Assembly: GCA_017443895.1 (NCBI GenBank)
Contig: JAFSXU010000068.1
Span: forward strand, 62,001-126,000
Origin: Clostridia bacterium
GTDB lineage: Bacteria > Bacillota > Clostridia > UBA1381
Reading direction: 5' to 3'
Length of the DNA: 64,000 nt
Shown: positions 7,642-16,443 of the stretch, in pieces
Numbering within the stretch: position 1 is the first letter of the stretch
How the letters are laid out: the number at the start of each line of letters is the position of its first letter
Made by a program: the position numbers and the translations under genes
Notes under the pieces: generated by a model
Told to the model about the DNA's origin: nothing
What the model saw: only the letters and a program-made list of their open reading frames with translations
The model's database searches: none

Positions 7642-9052
7642 ATTTATAAATAACTTAATTTTAAAAATTATTAAAATCTCAAACCCGATACTTTTGACAG
7701 TTCCGTTTGCGATTGTGTGGCTATGTTATTATGTTAATTTAATGGAACATCCGTTTATGTATCGGGGTAACACTGTAGTAATACTGTTATTCTTTATATT
7801 GTACATAGTATTTGGAAAAGTATATGACGGATTTTTAATATCTGTAAGCACAATCTCAGAGATAGTTTACAGTCAGGCTTTGGCGGCAATAATCAGTGAT
7901 GGTATCTTGTGTGTTGTTATCTTCCTTCTTACCGAAGGCATAGCAAATGTGATACCTATGATTTTGCTGTTTTTTATGCAGGTTTTTATATCTTCTGTAT
8001 GGGCGCTTGTAACGCACAAGTGGTACTTTAAAAAATATAAGCCTCAAAAAACGACTGTCATTTTCGATTTGCGAGAGGAAATGGAACAGCTTATAAGTGA
8101 TTACGGTTTTGATAAGAAGTTTCGTGTCCAAAATTCTGTTGATGTCTCAACCTGTTTAGAGGATCTCAGTATATTAAATGGCAGTGAATGTGTATTTTTA
8201 AGCGGTGTAAGAAGCCGTGAAAGAAATGTTATCTTAAAGTACTGCATTGCACATGACATTCGTGTATATATGTTGCCTCGAATAGGTGATGTAATCCTTA
8301 GCGGCGCCAAAAAGGTGCACATGTTCCATTTGCCCATGCTAAGGGTTGAGAGATATAATCCGTCACCTGCATTTTTGATTTCAAAAAGGGTGTTTGATGT
8401 TGTTTCATCGAGTATAGTAATACTCGTTTTATCGCCGGTTATGCTTATAACAGCTATTGCCATAAAAGCTACGGACAAAGGTCCGGTATTGTATAAGCAG
8501 GTAAGGCTTACAAAGGATGGACAAGAGTTTGAAGTTTTAAAGTTTCGGTCAATGAGGGTTGACGCCGAAAAAGACGGAGTTGCAAGGTTATCTGCAGGCG
8601 ATAAAGATGACAGGATAACGCCTGTAGGAAGAATAATACGAAAAATAAGAGTGGACGAGCTTCCGCAGCTGTTCAATATATTAAAGGGTGATATGAGTGT
8701 TGTGGGTCCAAGACCGGAGCGCCCTGAGATTGCGGCAAAATATTGTGAGGTTATGCCCGAGTTTAATCTGAGACTGCAGGCAAAAGCAGGACTCACAGGC
8801 TATGCACAGGTTTACGGGAAATATAATACTACGCCATACGATAAGCTACAGATGGATTTAATGTACATAGCAAAGCCCAATTTCTTTGAGGATTTAAGAA
8901 TAATATTTGCAACAATTAAAATTTTGTTTATTCCCGAATCCACCGAGGGCGTGGCGGTTGGACAAGTTACGGCTGAAACAGTAAACCATAGTAGCGAACA
9001 TATGGAACCTAAAGAAAATGTTGCTGAACAGCAAAGTGCCTTATTGCAGTAG
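7625..9052 (+). CDS. Undecaprenyl-phosphate sugar phosphotransferase (initiating PGT)
   Basis: This enzyme is predicted to start the repeat unit by moving a sugar phosphate onto undecaprenyl phosphate at the inner membrane. The 475-residue protein has several N-terminal membrane helices (about residues 12-135), a cytoplasmic linker, one more helix near 265-285, and the C-terminal bacterial sugar transferase domain (about 260-450). That domain shows the family blocks VLKFRSMRVDAE, RVDELPQLFNILKGDMS and VGPRPERPE. The layout matches WbaP/CpsE-like proteins. The sugar is not readable from sequence. Translation may begin at GTG 7625, or at GTG 7634, which is better spaced from an AGGTGA box. Confidence 0.9.
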   Translation: MKIVNKFINNLILKIIKISNPILLTVPFAIVWLCYYVNLMEHPFMYRGNTVVILLFFILYIVFGKVYDGFLISVSTISEIVYSQALAAIISDGILCVVIFLLTEGIANVIPMILLFFMQVFISSVWALVTHKWYFKKYKPQKTTVIFDLREEMEQLISDYGFDKKFRVQNSVDVSTCLEDLSILNGSECVFLSGVRSRERNVILKYCIAHDIRVYMLPRIGDVILSGAKKVHMFHLPMLRVERYNPSPAFLISKRVFDVVSSSIVILVLSPVMLITAIAIKATDKGPVLYKQVRLTKDGQEFEVLKFRSMRVDAEKDGVARLSAGDKDDRITPVGRIIRKIRVDELPQLFNILKGDMSVVGPRPERPEIAAKYCEVMPEFNLRLQAKAGLTGYAQVYGKYNTTPYDKLQMDLMYIAKPNFFEDLRIIFATIKILFIPESTEGVAVGQVTAETVNHSSEHMEPKENVAEQQSALLQ

Positions 9053-9109
9053 TTACCGATTATTCTTAGATAATATAGGAAGGAGTCAGTTGGTATATTG
9101 TAAGTTAGT

Positions 9110-10027
9110 ATGCCAAGAGATGCTAAAATGGAAAAAAGGTTGGTTTCTGTTATTATTCCTACATACAAAAGGTCTAGTTATCTATTAGGCTCGATTAATT
9201 CTGTCCTGGCACAGACATATGGCGATGTTGAGGTGATAGTAATAGATGACAATGGAGATGATTCGCCTTTTAGGGTTGAAACCGAAAAAAGGATGGAATG
9301 TTTTGCTAATGACAAAAGAGTAAAATATATCAAATTAAAGCATAATTGCGGTGGGGCGATAGCTAGAAATGTGGGCATAGACATAGCAAATGGCGAGTAT
9401 ATTACTTTTTTGGATGATGATGATATATATTTGCCTGATAAAGTCAAAATTCAAGTTCAAGCCATGAGAAAATATGGTTGGGATTTATCTATAATGGATT
9501 TAGAAACCTATAATCAGAACGGTGAGCTTTTAACAAAAAAAACACAGATGATGAGGAATGGAATGAGTAGCAAAGAGTTGATGGCTACACATCTTATGTA
9601 TCACCTTACAGGTACGCCGACCATGATGTTTAAAGCTGATGCGCTACGGAGAATCGGTGGCTTTGTAGATGTAGTGGCCGCTCAGGAATTTATGTTGATG
9701 CTCAAAGCTATTGAGCAGGGATTATTTATTGGATACATTAATAAAGTATCTGTCAAGGCATACATTCGTGATGGGGAGCGTATTTCGACCAGCGAAAAAA
9801 AACTCATAGGGGAAAGATTGCTCTATAAGGCAAAAAAAAATAGGTTTTCTTATCTTAACTGTGCTCAGAGAAGATTTGTTACTTGTAGGCATTTCGGAGT
9901 GCTCTTTTATGTACAGCTAAAAAGAAAGAAGTACATTTCAGCGTTTTTTTATTTACTTTTAACTGTTTGTTGTTCGCCACGCGGATCATATGGTATATAT
10001 GAGGAATACAAAGGTAAATTAAAATGA
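9110..10027 (+). CDS. Glycosyltransferase family 2
   Basis: This is a GT-A fold glycosyltransferase of about 305 residues. Its N-terminal nucleotide-sugar domain reads LVSVIIPTYKRSSYLLGSIN, with VIVIDDNGDD and the metal-binding ITFLDDDD at about residues 100-107. The acceptor and donor are unknown. The ATG at 9110 and the one at 9128 are both possible: neither has a strong ribosome binding site at normal spacing, and the AGGAAGGAG at 9077 is too far upstream. The flanking genes all belong to the polysaccharide locus, so it most likely adds one residue of the repeat unit. Confidence 0.85.
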   Translation: MPRDAKMEKRLVSVIIPTYKRSSYLLGSINSVLAQTYGDVEVIVIDDNGDDSPFRVETEKRMECFANDKRVKYIKLKHNCGGAIARNVGIDIANGEYITFLDDDDIYLPDKVKIQVQAMRKYGWDLSIMDLETYNQNGELLTKKTQMMRNGMSSKELMATHLMYHLTGTPTMMFKADALRRIGGFVDVVAAQEFMLMLKAIEQGLFIGYINKVSVKAYIRDGERISTSEKKLIGERLLYKAKKNRFSYLNCAQRRFVTCRHFGVLFYVQLKRKKYISAFFYLLLTVCCSPRGSYGIYEEYKGKLK

Positions 10028-10049
10028 GTAGTAAGGAGAGAATGATATA

Positions 10050-11366
10050 ATGTCATTGTTTGAAAAAATTGTCAATAAAGAGGAGAAAGTTGCACTGGTA
10101 GGACTGGGATATGTAGGAATGCCTATTGCTGTTGCGTTTGCAAAATATGTGAATGTTATAGGTTTCGATTTGAATTCTGATAAAATAGAGCTTTACAAGT
10201 CTGGAATTGATCCAACAAAAGAAGTTGGAGACGATGCTGTGAGAAATACCAAAGTGGAGTTTACAGATGATGAGAAAAAACTAAAAGAGGCTAAGTTTTA
10301 TATAGTAGCAGTCCCTACGCCTATTAACCAGGATAAAACGCCGGATTTAACTCCAGTTAAGAGTGCAAGTGAGATTTTGGGTAGAAATTTAACCAAAGGC
10401 TCAATTGTGGTTTATGAATCAACCGTATATCCGGGAGTGACAGAGGACATTTGTGTTCCTATACTTGAACAAGAATCAGGCTTAAAGTGCGGAGTTGATT
10501 TTAAAGTGGGTTATTCTCCTGAGAGAATAAACCCTGGAGATAAAATACACCGACTGGAAAATATAAAAAAGATTGTTTCCGGTATGGACGAGCAGTCTCT
10601 TGAAGAAATTAAAAATATATATGACATAGTCATTGAAGTTGGAACATATCCGGTATCAACAATTAAGACAGCAGAAGCAATCAAAGTAGTTGAAAATAGT
10701 CAGAGGGATATAAACATTGCTTTTATGAATGAGCTGGCAATGGTATTTGACAGAATGGGTATAGACACAAATGAAGTTGTTGATGGCATGAATACAAAAT
10801 GGAATGCATTAGGCTTCAGACCCGGACTTGTTGGCGGACATTGTATTGGAGTAGACCCGTATTATTTTACTTATGAGGCTGAAAAATTGGGCTATCATAG
10901 CCAGATTATTCTTGCAGGACGAAAAGTCAATGATGGCATGGGTGAGTTTGTTGCAGATGCGGCCATTAAACAGATGGTATTGGCAGGAAAAGCACCACAG
11001 AAATCAAAGGTTGCAATATTCGGGATAACATTCAAGGAAAATTGTCCTGATATCCGAAACAGCAAAGTGGAGGATATAATAGTCCGTTTGAAAGAATATG
11101 GAATAACTCCGGTTGTTGTAGATCCTTGGGCAGACAAGACAGAAACAAAAAGGGTTTATGGTGTCGATTTAGTTGAAGAAAACTCACTTTCAGCTGTGGA
11201 TTGTATCATCTTGGCTGTTGCGCATGAGGAATTTAAAAAACTCAAACTGTCGGATATTTATAGTTATTTTAAAGATTCAAGCGAGAAAAATGTTCTTATT
11301 GATGTGAAAGGGTTATTAGATATAAAGCAGGTGGACAGGGGCAAAGTTTATTATTGGAGATTGTAA
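10050..11366 (+). CDS. Nucleotide sugar dehydrogenase, WbpA/TviB type
   Basis: This enzyme oxidises a UDP-sugar C6 alcohol to a uronic acid using two NAD+ molecules. The 438-residue protein has an N-terminal Rossmann motif (VGLGYVGMPIA), the central dimerisation helix region, and the catalytic cysteine in the block GLVGGHCIGVDPYY, here at about residue 268. That block is characteristic of the WbpA/TviB/WecC group, which acts on UDP-GlcNAc, UDP-GalNAc or UDP-ManNAc. The plain UDP-glucose dehydrogenase group differs, and a second enzyme of that type is encoded at 32998. AAGGAGAG precedes the ATG. Confidence 0.85.
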   Translation: MSLFEKIVNKEEKVALVGLGYVGMPIAVAFAKYVNVIGFDLNSDKIELYKSGIDPTKEVGDDAVRNTKVEFTDDEKKLKEAKFYIVAVPTPINQDKTPDLTPVKSASEILGRNLTKGSIVVYESTVYPGVTEDICVPILEQESGLKCGVDFKVGYSPERINPGDKIHRLENIKKIVSGMDEQSLEEIKNIYDIVIEVGTYPVSTIKTAEAIKVVENSQRDINIAFMNELAMVFDRMGIDTNEVVDGMNTKWNALGFRPGLVGGHCIGVDPYYFTYEAEKLGYHSQIILAGRKVNDGMGEFVADAAIKQMVLAGKAPQKSKVAIFGITFKENCPDIRNSKVEDIIVRLKEYGITPVVVDPWADKTETKRVYGVDLVEENSLSAVDCIILAVAHEEFKKLKLSDIYSYFKDSSEKNVLIDVKGLLDIKQVDRGKVYYWRL

Positions 11367-11499
11367 AATAAAAGCGTAAAGAGGTATAAAATGGATATAT
11401 GTGATTATCTGCGTCTTGAGAAAAGATAGTTAATTTTGAGTTGTACTATGTCAGTATAGGAAATTTAGGACATTGATGATATGAGGATGAGGCTGTGAT

Positions 11500-12558
11500 A
11501 TGAAAATTGGAGTTATTGGGAGAATTACCGCTGAAGGGAAAGGACCATCATGCGGACAGACAATACGGACAAAAATACTTTTGGATACTCTCAAAAAGCA
11601 TTATGGCGAAGAAAATATTTATTTATTGAATACCGGTTTGATAAAACAGTCTAAAATCAAAGCTGTTTTGTCTCTACTCTATTGTATGCTTACTTGTAAA
11701 GATATCATTCTAATGGTATCTTGGAATGGGTTGCAGCTTTTTTTGCCACTGTTAAGTAAGTGTCAAAAATATTTGGGAAAGAGAATATATAATAACATAA
11801 TCGGTAGCAGTATTTTAGACCTTGTGGAACAGCACCCAAAGTATCCGCAATATATGAGTTCGTTTGTTGTCAACTGGGTTCAAATGAAATCACTCGCTGA
11901 GGAATTTGAAAAGTGGGGTATCTTTAATGTGGAAGTATTGCCGAATTCTAAGCCAATTCATATAAATTCTGATTTAAAAAGCTACAGGAATGATGGTATT
12001 TTAAGATTTTGTACTTTTAGCAGAATATCAAAAGCGAAGGGTATTGAACTTGCAGCTTCAGCTATTCAAAGTGTCAATCAAGAGGCAGGGAGAACTATCG
12101 CTTGTTTAGATATATATGGGGTACCCGATGAGGATTACAAACAGGATTTTGAAAAGTTTTTGCAAACTGTTTCTGATGAGATTTCCTACAAAGGTCTGGT
12201 TGCATATGATAAATCAACAGAAGTGTTAGGTAATTATTTTATGCTCTTATTTCCTACTACATATATTGGCGAATGTTTCCCCGGTACAATTATTGATGCA
12301 TATGCTTCGGGGCTTCCTGTGTTGGCGAGCGATTGGAAGTTTAATCCGGAATTAATTGTAGAGGGAAAGACAGGATATTTGTATGAACATTCCTCGGAAA
12401 TGGCATTTAAGGAAAAAATAGATTATGTTATCGCCCATAAAGAAGAAGTATGCAGTCTGCGTGAGAATTGCTTAAAAGAAGCTGAAAGATATATTCCTGA
12501 AAAGGTGATGCCAATTATCTTTAATAAAATTGATTCCATGCAAGACAGAAAAAAATGA
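11500..12558 (+). CDS. Glycosyltransferase, GT4-like
   Basis: The 352-residue product has the two-domain layout of GT-B retaining glycosyltransferases. There is a glycine-containing N-terminal strand-loop (GVIGRITAEGKGPSCGQTIR) and, in the C-terminal half, the donor-binding block ECFPGTIIDAYASGLPVLASD at about residues 265-285. That is the family's E-x7-E region with the first Glu present and the second replaced by Asp. A GAGG box precedes the ATG. The 133 bases before the gene hold only a 12-codon frame at 11391. Donor and acceptor are unknown. Confidence 0.8.
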   Translation: MKIGVIGRITAEGKGPSCGQTIRTKILLDTLKKHYGEENIYLLNTGLIKQSKIKAVLSLLYCMLTCKDIILMVSWNGLQLFLPLLSKCQKYLGKRIYNNIIGSSILDLVEQHPKYPQYMSSFVVNWVQMKSLAEEFEKWGIFNVEVLPNSKPIHINSDLKSYRNDGILRFCTFSRISKAKGIELAASAIQSVNQEAGRTIACLDIYGVPDEDYKQDFEKFLQTVSDEISYKGLVAYDKSTEVLGNYFMLLFPTTYIGECFPGTIIDAYASGLPVLASDWKFNPELIVEGKTGYLYEHSSEMAFKEKIDYVIAHKEEVCSLRENCLKEAERYIPEKVMPIIFNKIDSMQDRKK

Positions 12559-12636
12559 CTGTAAGAAAAACGGAGTTGCCGTGATTTGTATAGCTAATAC
12601 GATATATAAGCTTATACCTAATTGATTGAAAAATAG

Positions 12637-12837
12637 AGTGGTCAGGCTGTTGGTAGAGTTATTGCTCTTTCCAAGGTGCAGCAAACGGATATATACAAAC
12701 GCGACATTGGTATTGCTGATGGCTCAGTTTATATTTACCATGTTTATAGATTTAGTTTGAACCGCACTAAAGTAGATAGTGTAATACAGTCTTTATTATC
12801 TGATTTTGAACGCTTCTTTGCTTTTATAGACAACTGA
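12637..12837 (+). pseudogene. Remnant of an unidentified coding sequence
   Basis: In the 361-base gap between two glycosyltransferase genes a 66-codon open stretch runs from just after a TAG at 12634 to a TGA at 12835. It has no plausible start and no ribosome binding site. The translation looks protein-like, with SKVQQTDIYKRDIGIADG and a final LSDFERFFAFIDN, rather than random. I read it as the 3' end of a lost gene. I do not recognise the parent family. The bases on either side (12559-12633 and 12838-12903) show nothing else. Confidence 0.4.
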
Positions 12838-12919
12838 TTTTGCAATGAAGCTATTATACTATGAGGATGTTGAGATTTAGGCCTTAATTTAACAAGCTGT
12901 AATAGGAGGAATTATACAA

Positions 12920-14023
12920 ATGGAACGATTATTATGTATTGTTAGTTCGCTTGACCAGGGAGGTGCGGAGACTTTTTTGATGAAAGTCTTTAGGGCATTG
13001 CCGGATCAATACAAGTTAGATTTTGTTGTTTCTGCTAATACAGGGCATTATGAAAGTGAAGTATTGAAATTAGGTGGAAGAATATATAGAATCCCGTTGC
13101 GTACAGAGAGGCCTTTTAAAACATTTTGCGATCTGAAGCAGATTGTGCGGGATAATGGATATACTAATGTTCTAAAGATTTCTTCAGTCCCCATTGCGTA
13201 TTTTGATTTACTTGCATGCAAAAAAGGTGGTGCAAAATGGCTTGCGGTGCGCTCGTGCAATGCCCATTCTCAAATGAGCATTGCAAAGAGAAGTGTTAAT
13301 CGAATTTTACAACAGCGATTTAATGCCATTGCAGATGTAAAAATTGCCCCCTCTGACTTGGCGGCTGAATATACATTTGGAGCAAAAGAAGTAGACAAAG
13401 GCAATGTTGATTTTCTAAATAATGCGTTAGATTTTGATGCATATAAATTTTCTGAGTATCAAAGACAGAAAATACGTGATGAACATAGAATTGATAACGA
13501 ACAGTTTGTGATTGGACATATCGGTAGGTTTTCAAGCCAAAAGAATCATAAATTTCTTATAGATATTTTCAAAGAGATATTGAAAAATAATAGTAATGCT
13601 GTTTTAATTTTGGTTGGAATAGGGAAATTGCAAGAACAGGTAAAAGAACAGGTCAGAAGATATGATATAGAAGAAAATGTAAAGTTTTTAGGTGCCAGGG
13701 ATGATGTAGCAAAGCTCTATTCGGCGTTTGATGTATTGCTGTTCCCGTCGCTGTATGAAGGGATGCCAAATGTTGTTATAGAAGCACAGGCATCAGGGTT
13801 ACACTGTGTAATATCAGATACTATAACTAAAGAGGCAGATATTACAGGATTGATTGATTATGTGCCATTAGAGGAGACTGCACAATATTGGGCCGATAGG
13901 GTACTTGCGTATAGAAATGGATACAAGCGCGAGAACACAAAAGAAGAATTTATAAAAAATGGCTATGATATACAGTCAGTGGTTGATAGGTTTGTAGAAC
14001 TGGTATTTCAAGAAGAGGTTTAA
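12920..14023 (+). CDS. Glycosyltransferase family 4, EpsF-like
   Basis: The 367-residue GT-B enzyme opens with LCIVSSLDQGGAETFLMKVF, the 'GGaE' donor-domain signature of GT4 proteins such as EpsF. The C-terminal domain has IGRFSSQKNHKFLIDIF and the E-x7-E motif in PSLYEGMPNVVIEAQASGL at about residues 278-296. It is expected to transfer a hexose or N-acetylhexosamine in the cytoplasm. AGGAGGA sits 9 bases before the ATG, one of the stronger ribosome binding sites of the locus. The stop is 5 bases before the polymerase gene. Confidence 0.88.
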   Translation: MERLLCIVSSLDQGGAETFLMKVFRALPDQYKLDFVVSANTGHYESEVLKLGGRIYRIPLRTERPFKTFCDLKQIVRDNGYTNVLKISSVPIAYFDLLACKKGGAKWLAVRSCNAHSQMSIAKRSVNRILQQRFNAIADVKIAPSDLAAEYTFGAKEVDKGNVDFLNNALDFDAYKFSEYQRQKIRDEHRIDNEQFVIGHIGRFSSQKNHKFLIDIFKEILKNNSNAVLILVGIGKLQEQVKEQVRRYDIEENVKFLGARDDVAKLYSAFDVLLFPSLYEGMPNVVIEAQASGLHCVISDTITKEADITGLIDYVPLEETAQYWADRVLAYRNGYKRENTKEEFIKNGYDIQSVVDRFVELVFQEEV

Positions 14024-14028
14024 GATAG

Positions 14029-15303
14029 ATGGATAGTATTACGGATAGAGGGCCGGGCTTGAAAAACTTAAGATTTAAAGATGGATTTGGTACAGTTGTG
14101 TTTTTGCTTACCTTGTATATGACATCCGTATTTGCATTTTCAAGTTCACCGGAATTGAATGTATATTCGCATTTACTGTTTTTCGCGGCATTTGGCGGGT
14201 GTGCAGCTTATTTAAACCGCAACCAAGGCAGGCTTCATTTTAGTCCATACATGTTATATTTACTGTTTTTTATATTGTGGTGTGTGATTACTATGTTATG
14301 GGCAAAAGATTCAGGAAAAGCCATGGAAAAAGTGGTTACCTTATCTGAATTGTTGATTGCATCGGTCATTCTCTTTTCATTTTTAGTAAGTGTAGGTAAT
14401 GTTGATTTCTTTTTAATATCGATGTTCGTGGCGGGAATGTTGGGATCGTTCTATATGCTGGGGTACTATGGGTACTCAGGATATATGGAGATGTTAAAAG
14501 AGGGAGAACGGGCCGGGCAAGAAATATCCAATGTAAATGTAATAGGAATGTATATGGCGATAACAGTTTTGTTGGGTTTTTATTTTGCGTACATTAAAAG
14601 CAGAGTATATTGCTATATTCTCATAGCATTGCCGCTTGTTATGGCATTAGGTAGTGGCTCAAGGAAGGTGCTTGTAATTCTTGCTGTGGGTGTTTCTTTC
14701 ATGTTGCTACTTGATAGTATGCAAAGATTTGAGATGAAAAAGTTTGTTAGGATCTGCATTATTGTTATAATATTGATAGCAGTTGCGCTGTGGATATCAG
14801 AGCAGCCGATATTTAATACTATTTTCGAAAGATTCGAGCAAATGACTGGAGCATCAGGTAAGGTGGACGGTTCAACGCTTAAAAGGCAAAAAATGATAGT
14901 TGAAGGCATAAAATACTTTAAAGAACATCCATTTACAGGAACGGGCATAGGTAACACTGGAGAAGTAACCTTAATAGCTATTGGCCGTTCAACATATCTT
15001 CATAATAATTTTGTTGAACTACTTGCAGCAACCGGAATTTTTGGATTTACACTTTATTATTATATATATATTTATTTAGTGTCTAATTTATTCAAAAACT
15101 ATAGAAAAACCCATAGTCCAGCAACAATGTTTTTGTTGTCGTTATTGGTTACAAGGACTGTTGTTGAATATGGTGCGGTAACATATTATGATAAAATGAA
15201 TATGATTTATCTTACAGTTGCAGCGGCGGATGTATATATAACAAAACGAAAAATAAAGGAGCAAAGACGAGAATACTATGAGCAGTTTATTAGAGAAAGT
15301 TAA
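14029..15303 (+). CDS. O-antigen ligase/polymerase-like protein (Wzy)
   Basis: This 424-residue integral membrane protein has about ten or eleven hydrophobic segments. It has a larger extracytoplasmic loop at about residues 255-325 containing FKEHPFTGTGIGN and STYLHNNFVELLAATGIFG. The 'H-N-x-[FY]-x-[ED]' block in a late periplasmic loop is the hallmark of the Wzy_C/O-antigen ligase family. In a locus that also has a flippase and an initiating transferase it is most likely the polymerase that links lipid-borne repeat units outside the membrane. It overlaps the next gene by 26 bases. Confidence 0.85.
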   Translation: MDSITDRGPGLKNLRFKDGFGTVVFLLTLYMTSVFAFSSSPELNVYSHLLFFAAFGGCAAYLNRNQGRLHFSPYMLYLLFFILWCVITMLWAKDSGKAMEKVVTLSELLIASVILFSFLVSVGNVDFFLISMFVAGMLGSFYMLGYYGYSGYMEMLKEGERAGQEISNVNVIGMYMAITVLLGFYFAYIKSRVYCYILIALPLVMALGSGSRKVLVILAVGVSFMLLLDSMQRFEMKKFVRICIIVIILIAVALWISEQPIFNTIFERFEQMTGASGKVDGSTLKRQKMIVEGIKYFKEHPFTGTGIGNTGEVTLIAIGRSTYLHNNFVELLAATGIFGFTLYYYIYIYLVSNLFKNYRKTHSPATMFLLSLLVTRTVVEYGAVTYYDKMNMIYLTVAAADVYITKRKIKEQRREYYEQFIRES

Positions 15304-16201
15304 TAAAGCTATTAAAAATCCCAAACTGGTGTTGCAAGCATTGGGACAGTATGGAATTTATAATTGGATGCCGGATGAGGCATATTTAAAATTTATGTAC
15401 AGTTTAAAAATGGGCAAGAAACTCAACCTTGATAACCCACAGACATTTAACGAGAAGCTGCAGTGGCTAAAATTACACGATAGACAACCTGAATATACAC
15501 AAATGGTTGACAAATATGCGGTGCGTGAATACATAAAAGAGAAATTGGGAGAGGAATATCTCATTCCTTTGTTAGGTGTGTGGGATGATCCCGATGACAT
15601 TGATTTTGATGAATTACCAAACCAATTTGTTTTAAAATGCAACCATAACTCTGGTGTAGGAATGTGTATATGCAAAGATAAATCTAAGTTAGATATAGAA
15701 ACAGTAAGAAAAAAGTTAAAAAAAGGATTAAAAGAAGGTTACTATTTACATGGCAGAGAGTGGCCATATAAAGATGTACATAGAAAGATTATTGCAGAAA
15801 AGTATATGGAGGATGAAAGTGGGGAGTTGAGAGATTACAAGTTTTTCTGTTTTGATGGAAATGTGCAATTTTTGTTTATAGCAACAGATAGGACAAACCC
15901 CAATGCGGAGACTAAGTTTGATTTCTTTGATATGGACTTTAGGCATTTACCTTTTTTGAATGGTCATCCAAATTCTAGTATGTCTATAAACAGACCAAAA
16001 TCTTTTAATGAGATGGTGAGGGTGGCAGCTTTACTATCGAAAGGAATCCCACATGTCAGAGTTGATTTATATGAAATTAACGGAAAAGTGTATTTTGGCG
16101 AGTTAACATTTACTCATTGGAGTGGTATGGTACCATTTGAGCCTGAGGAGTGGGATTATAAGTTTGGTGACTGGATTGATTTGGAGAAAGTGAAAAAATA
16201 A
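15278..16201 (+). CDS. TupA-like ATP-grasp protein
   Basis: The 307-residue protein belongs to the TupA-like ATP-grasp family found in teichuronopeptide and capsule loci. Recognisable parts are NPQTFNEKLQWLKLHDR (about residues 51-67), the KYAVREYIKEKLGEEYLIPLLG block, FVLKCNHNSG at about 120-129, and RVDLYEINGKVYFGELTF near 268-285. ATP-grasp enzymes join a carboxylate to an amine through an acyl phosphate. Here the likely job is attaching an amino acid or peptide to a uronic acid or amino sugar of the polymer, but this is inferred from family and context. The start lies inside the end of the polymerase gene, so the two are coupled. Confidence 0.8.
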   Translation: MSSLLEKVNKAIKNPKLVLQALGQYGIYNWMPDEAYLKFMYSLKMGKKLNLDNPQTFNEKLQWLKLHDRQPEYTQMVDKYAVREYIKEKLGEEYLIPLLGVWDDPDDIDFDELPNQFVLKCNHNSGVGMCICKDKSKLDIETVRKKLKKGLKEGYYLHGREWPYKDVHRKIIAEKYMEDESGELRDYKFFCFDGNVQFLFIATDRTNPNAETKFDFFDMDFRHLPFLNGHPNSSMSINRPKSFNEMVRVAALLSKGIPHVRVDLYEINGKVYFGELTFTHWSGMVPFEPEEWDYKFGDWIDLEKVKK

Positions 16202-16215
16202 AGAATACAGAGTTT

Positions 16216-16443
16216 GTGGCGAAAAAATATGATGAGTTTGCACAACGAATGATAACAAACTATGTTAATGGGCTGTTTGGTGATAACATTATTTTTAGAG
16301 TGGTAAATAAGTTGCTGGGACATAGGTTAAAAATAAAATTATCAGAGAAAAAACGATATGCACTGACAAATTATATTGAGTGTGAAGCACATAAAGAATT
16401 GTTTTTGAAAGGGTTGAAAAATGAGTATGGCAGGGATGAGTAA
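16216..16443 (+). CDS. Small hypothetical protein of the polysaccharide locus
   Basis: A 75-codon frame with a GTG start fills the gap between the ATP-grasp gene and the next glycosyltransferase, and overlaps the latter by 23 bases. The product is basic and helical in appearance (NYVNGLFGDNIIFRVVNKLL, then RLKIKLSEKKRY) with no signal peptide or membrane segment. I recognise no family. Its tight packing in the operon favours a real gene, but the ribosome binding site is weak and it could be the remnant of a longer one. Confidence 0.45.
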   Translation: MAKKYDEFAQRMITNYVNGLFGDNIIFRVVNKLLGHRLKIKLSEKKRYALTNYIECEAHKELFLKGLKNEYGRDE

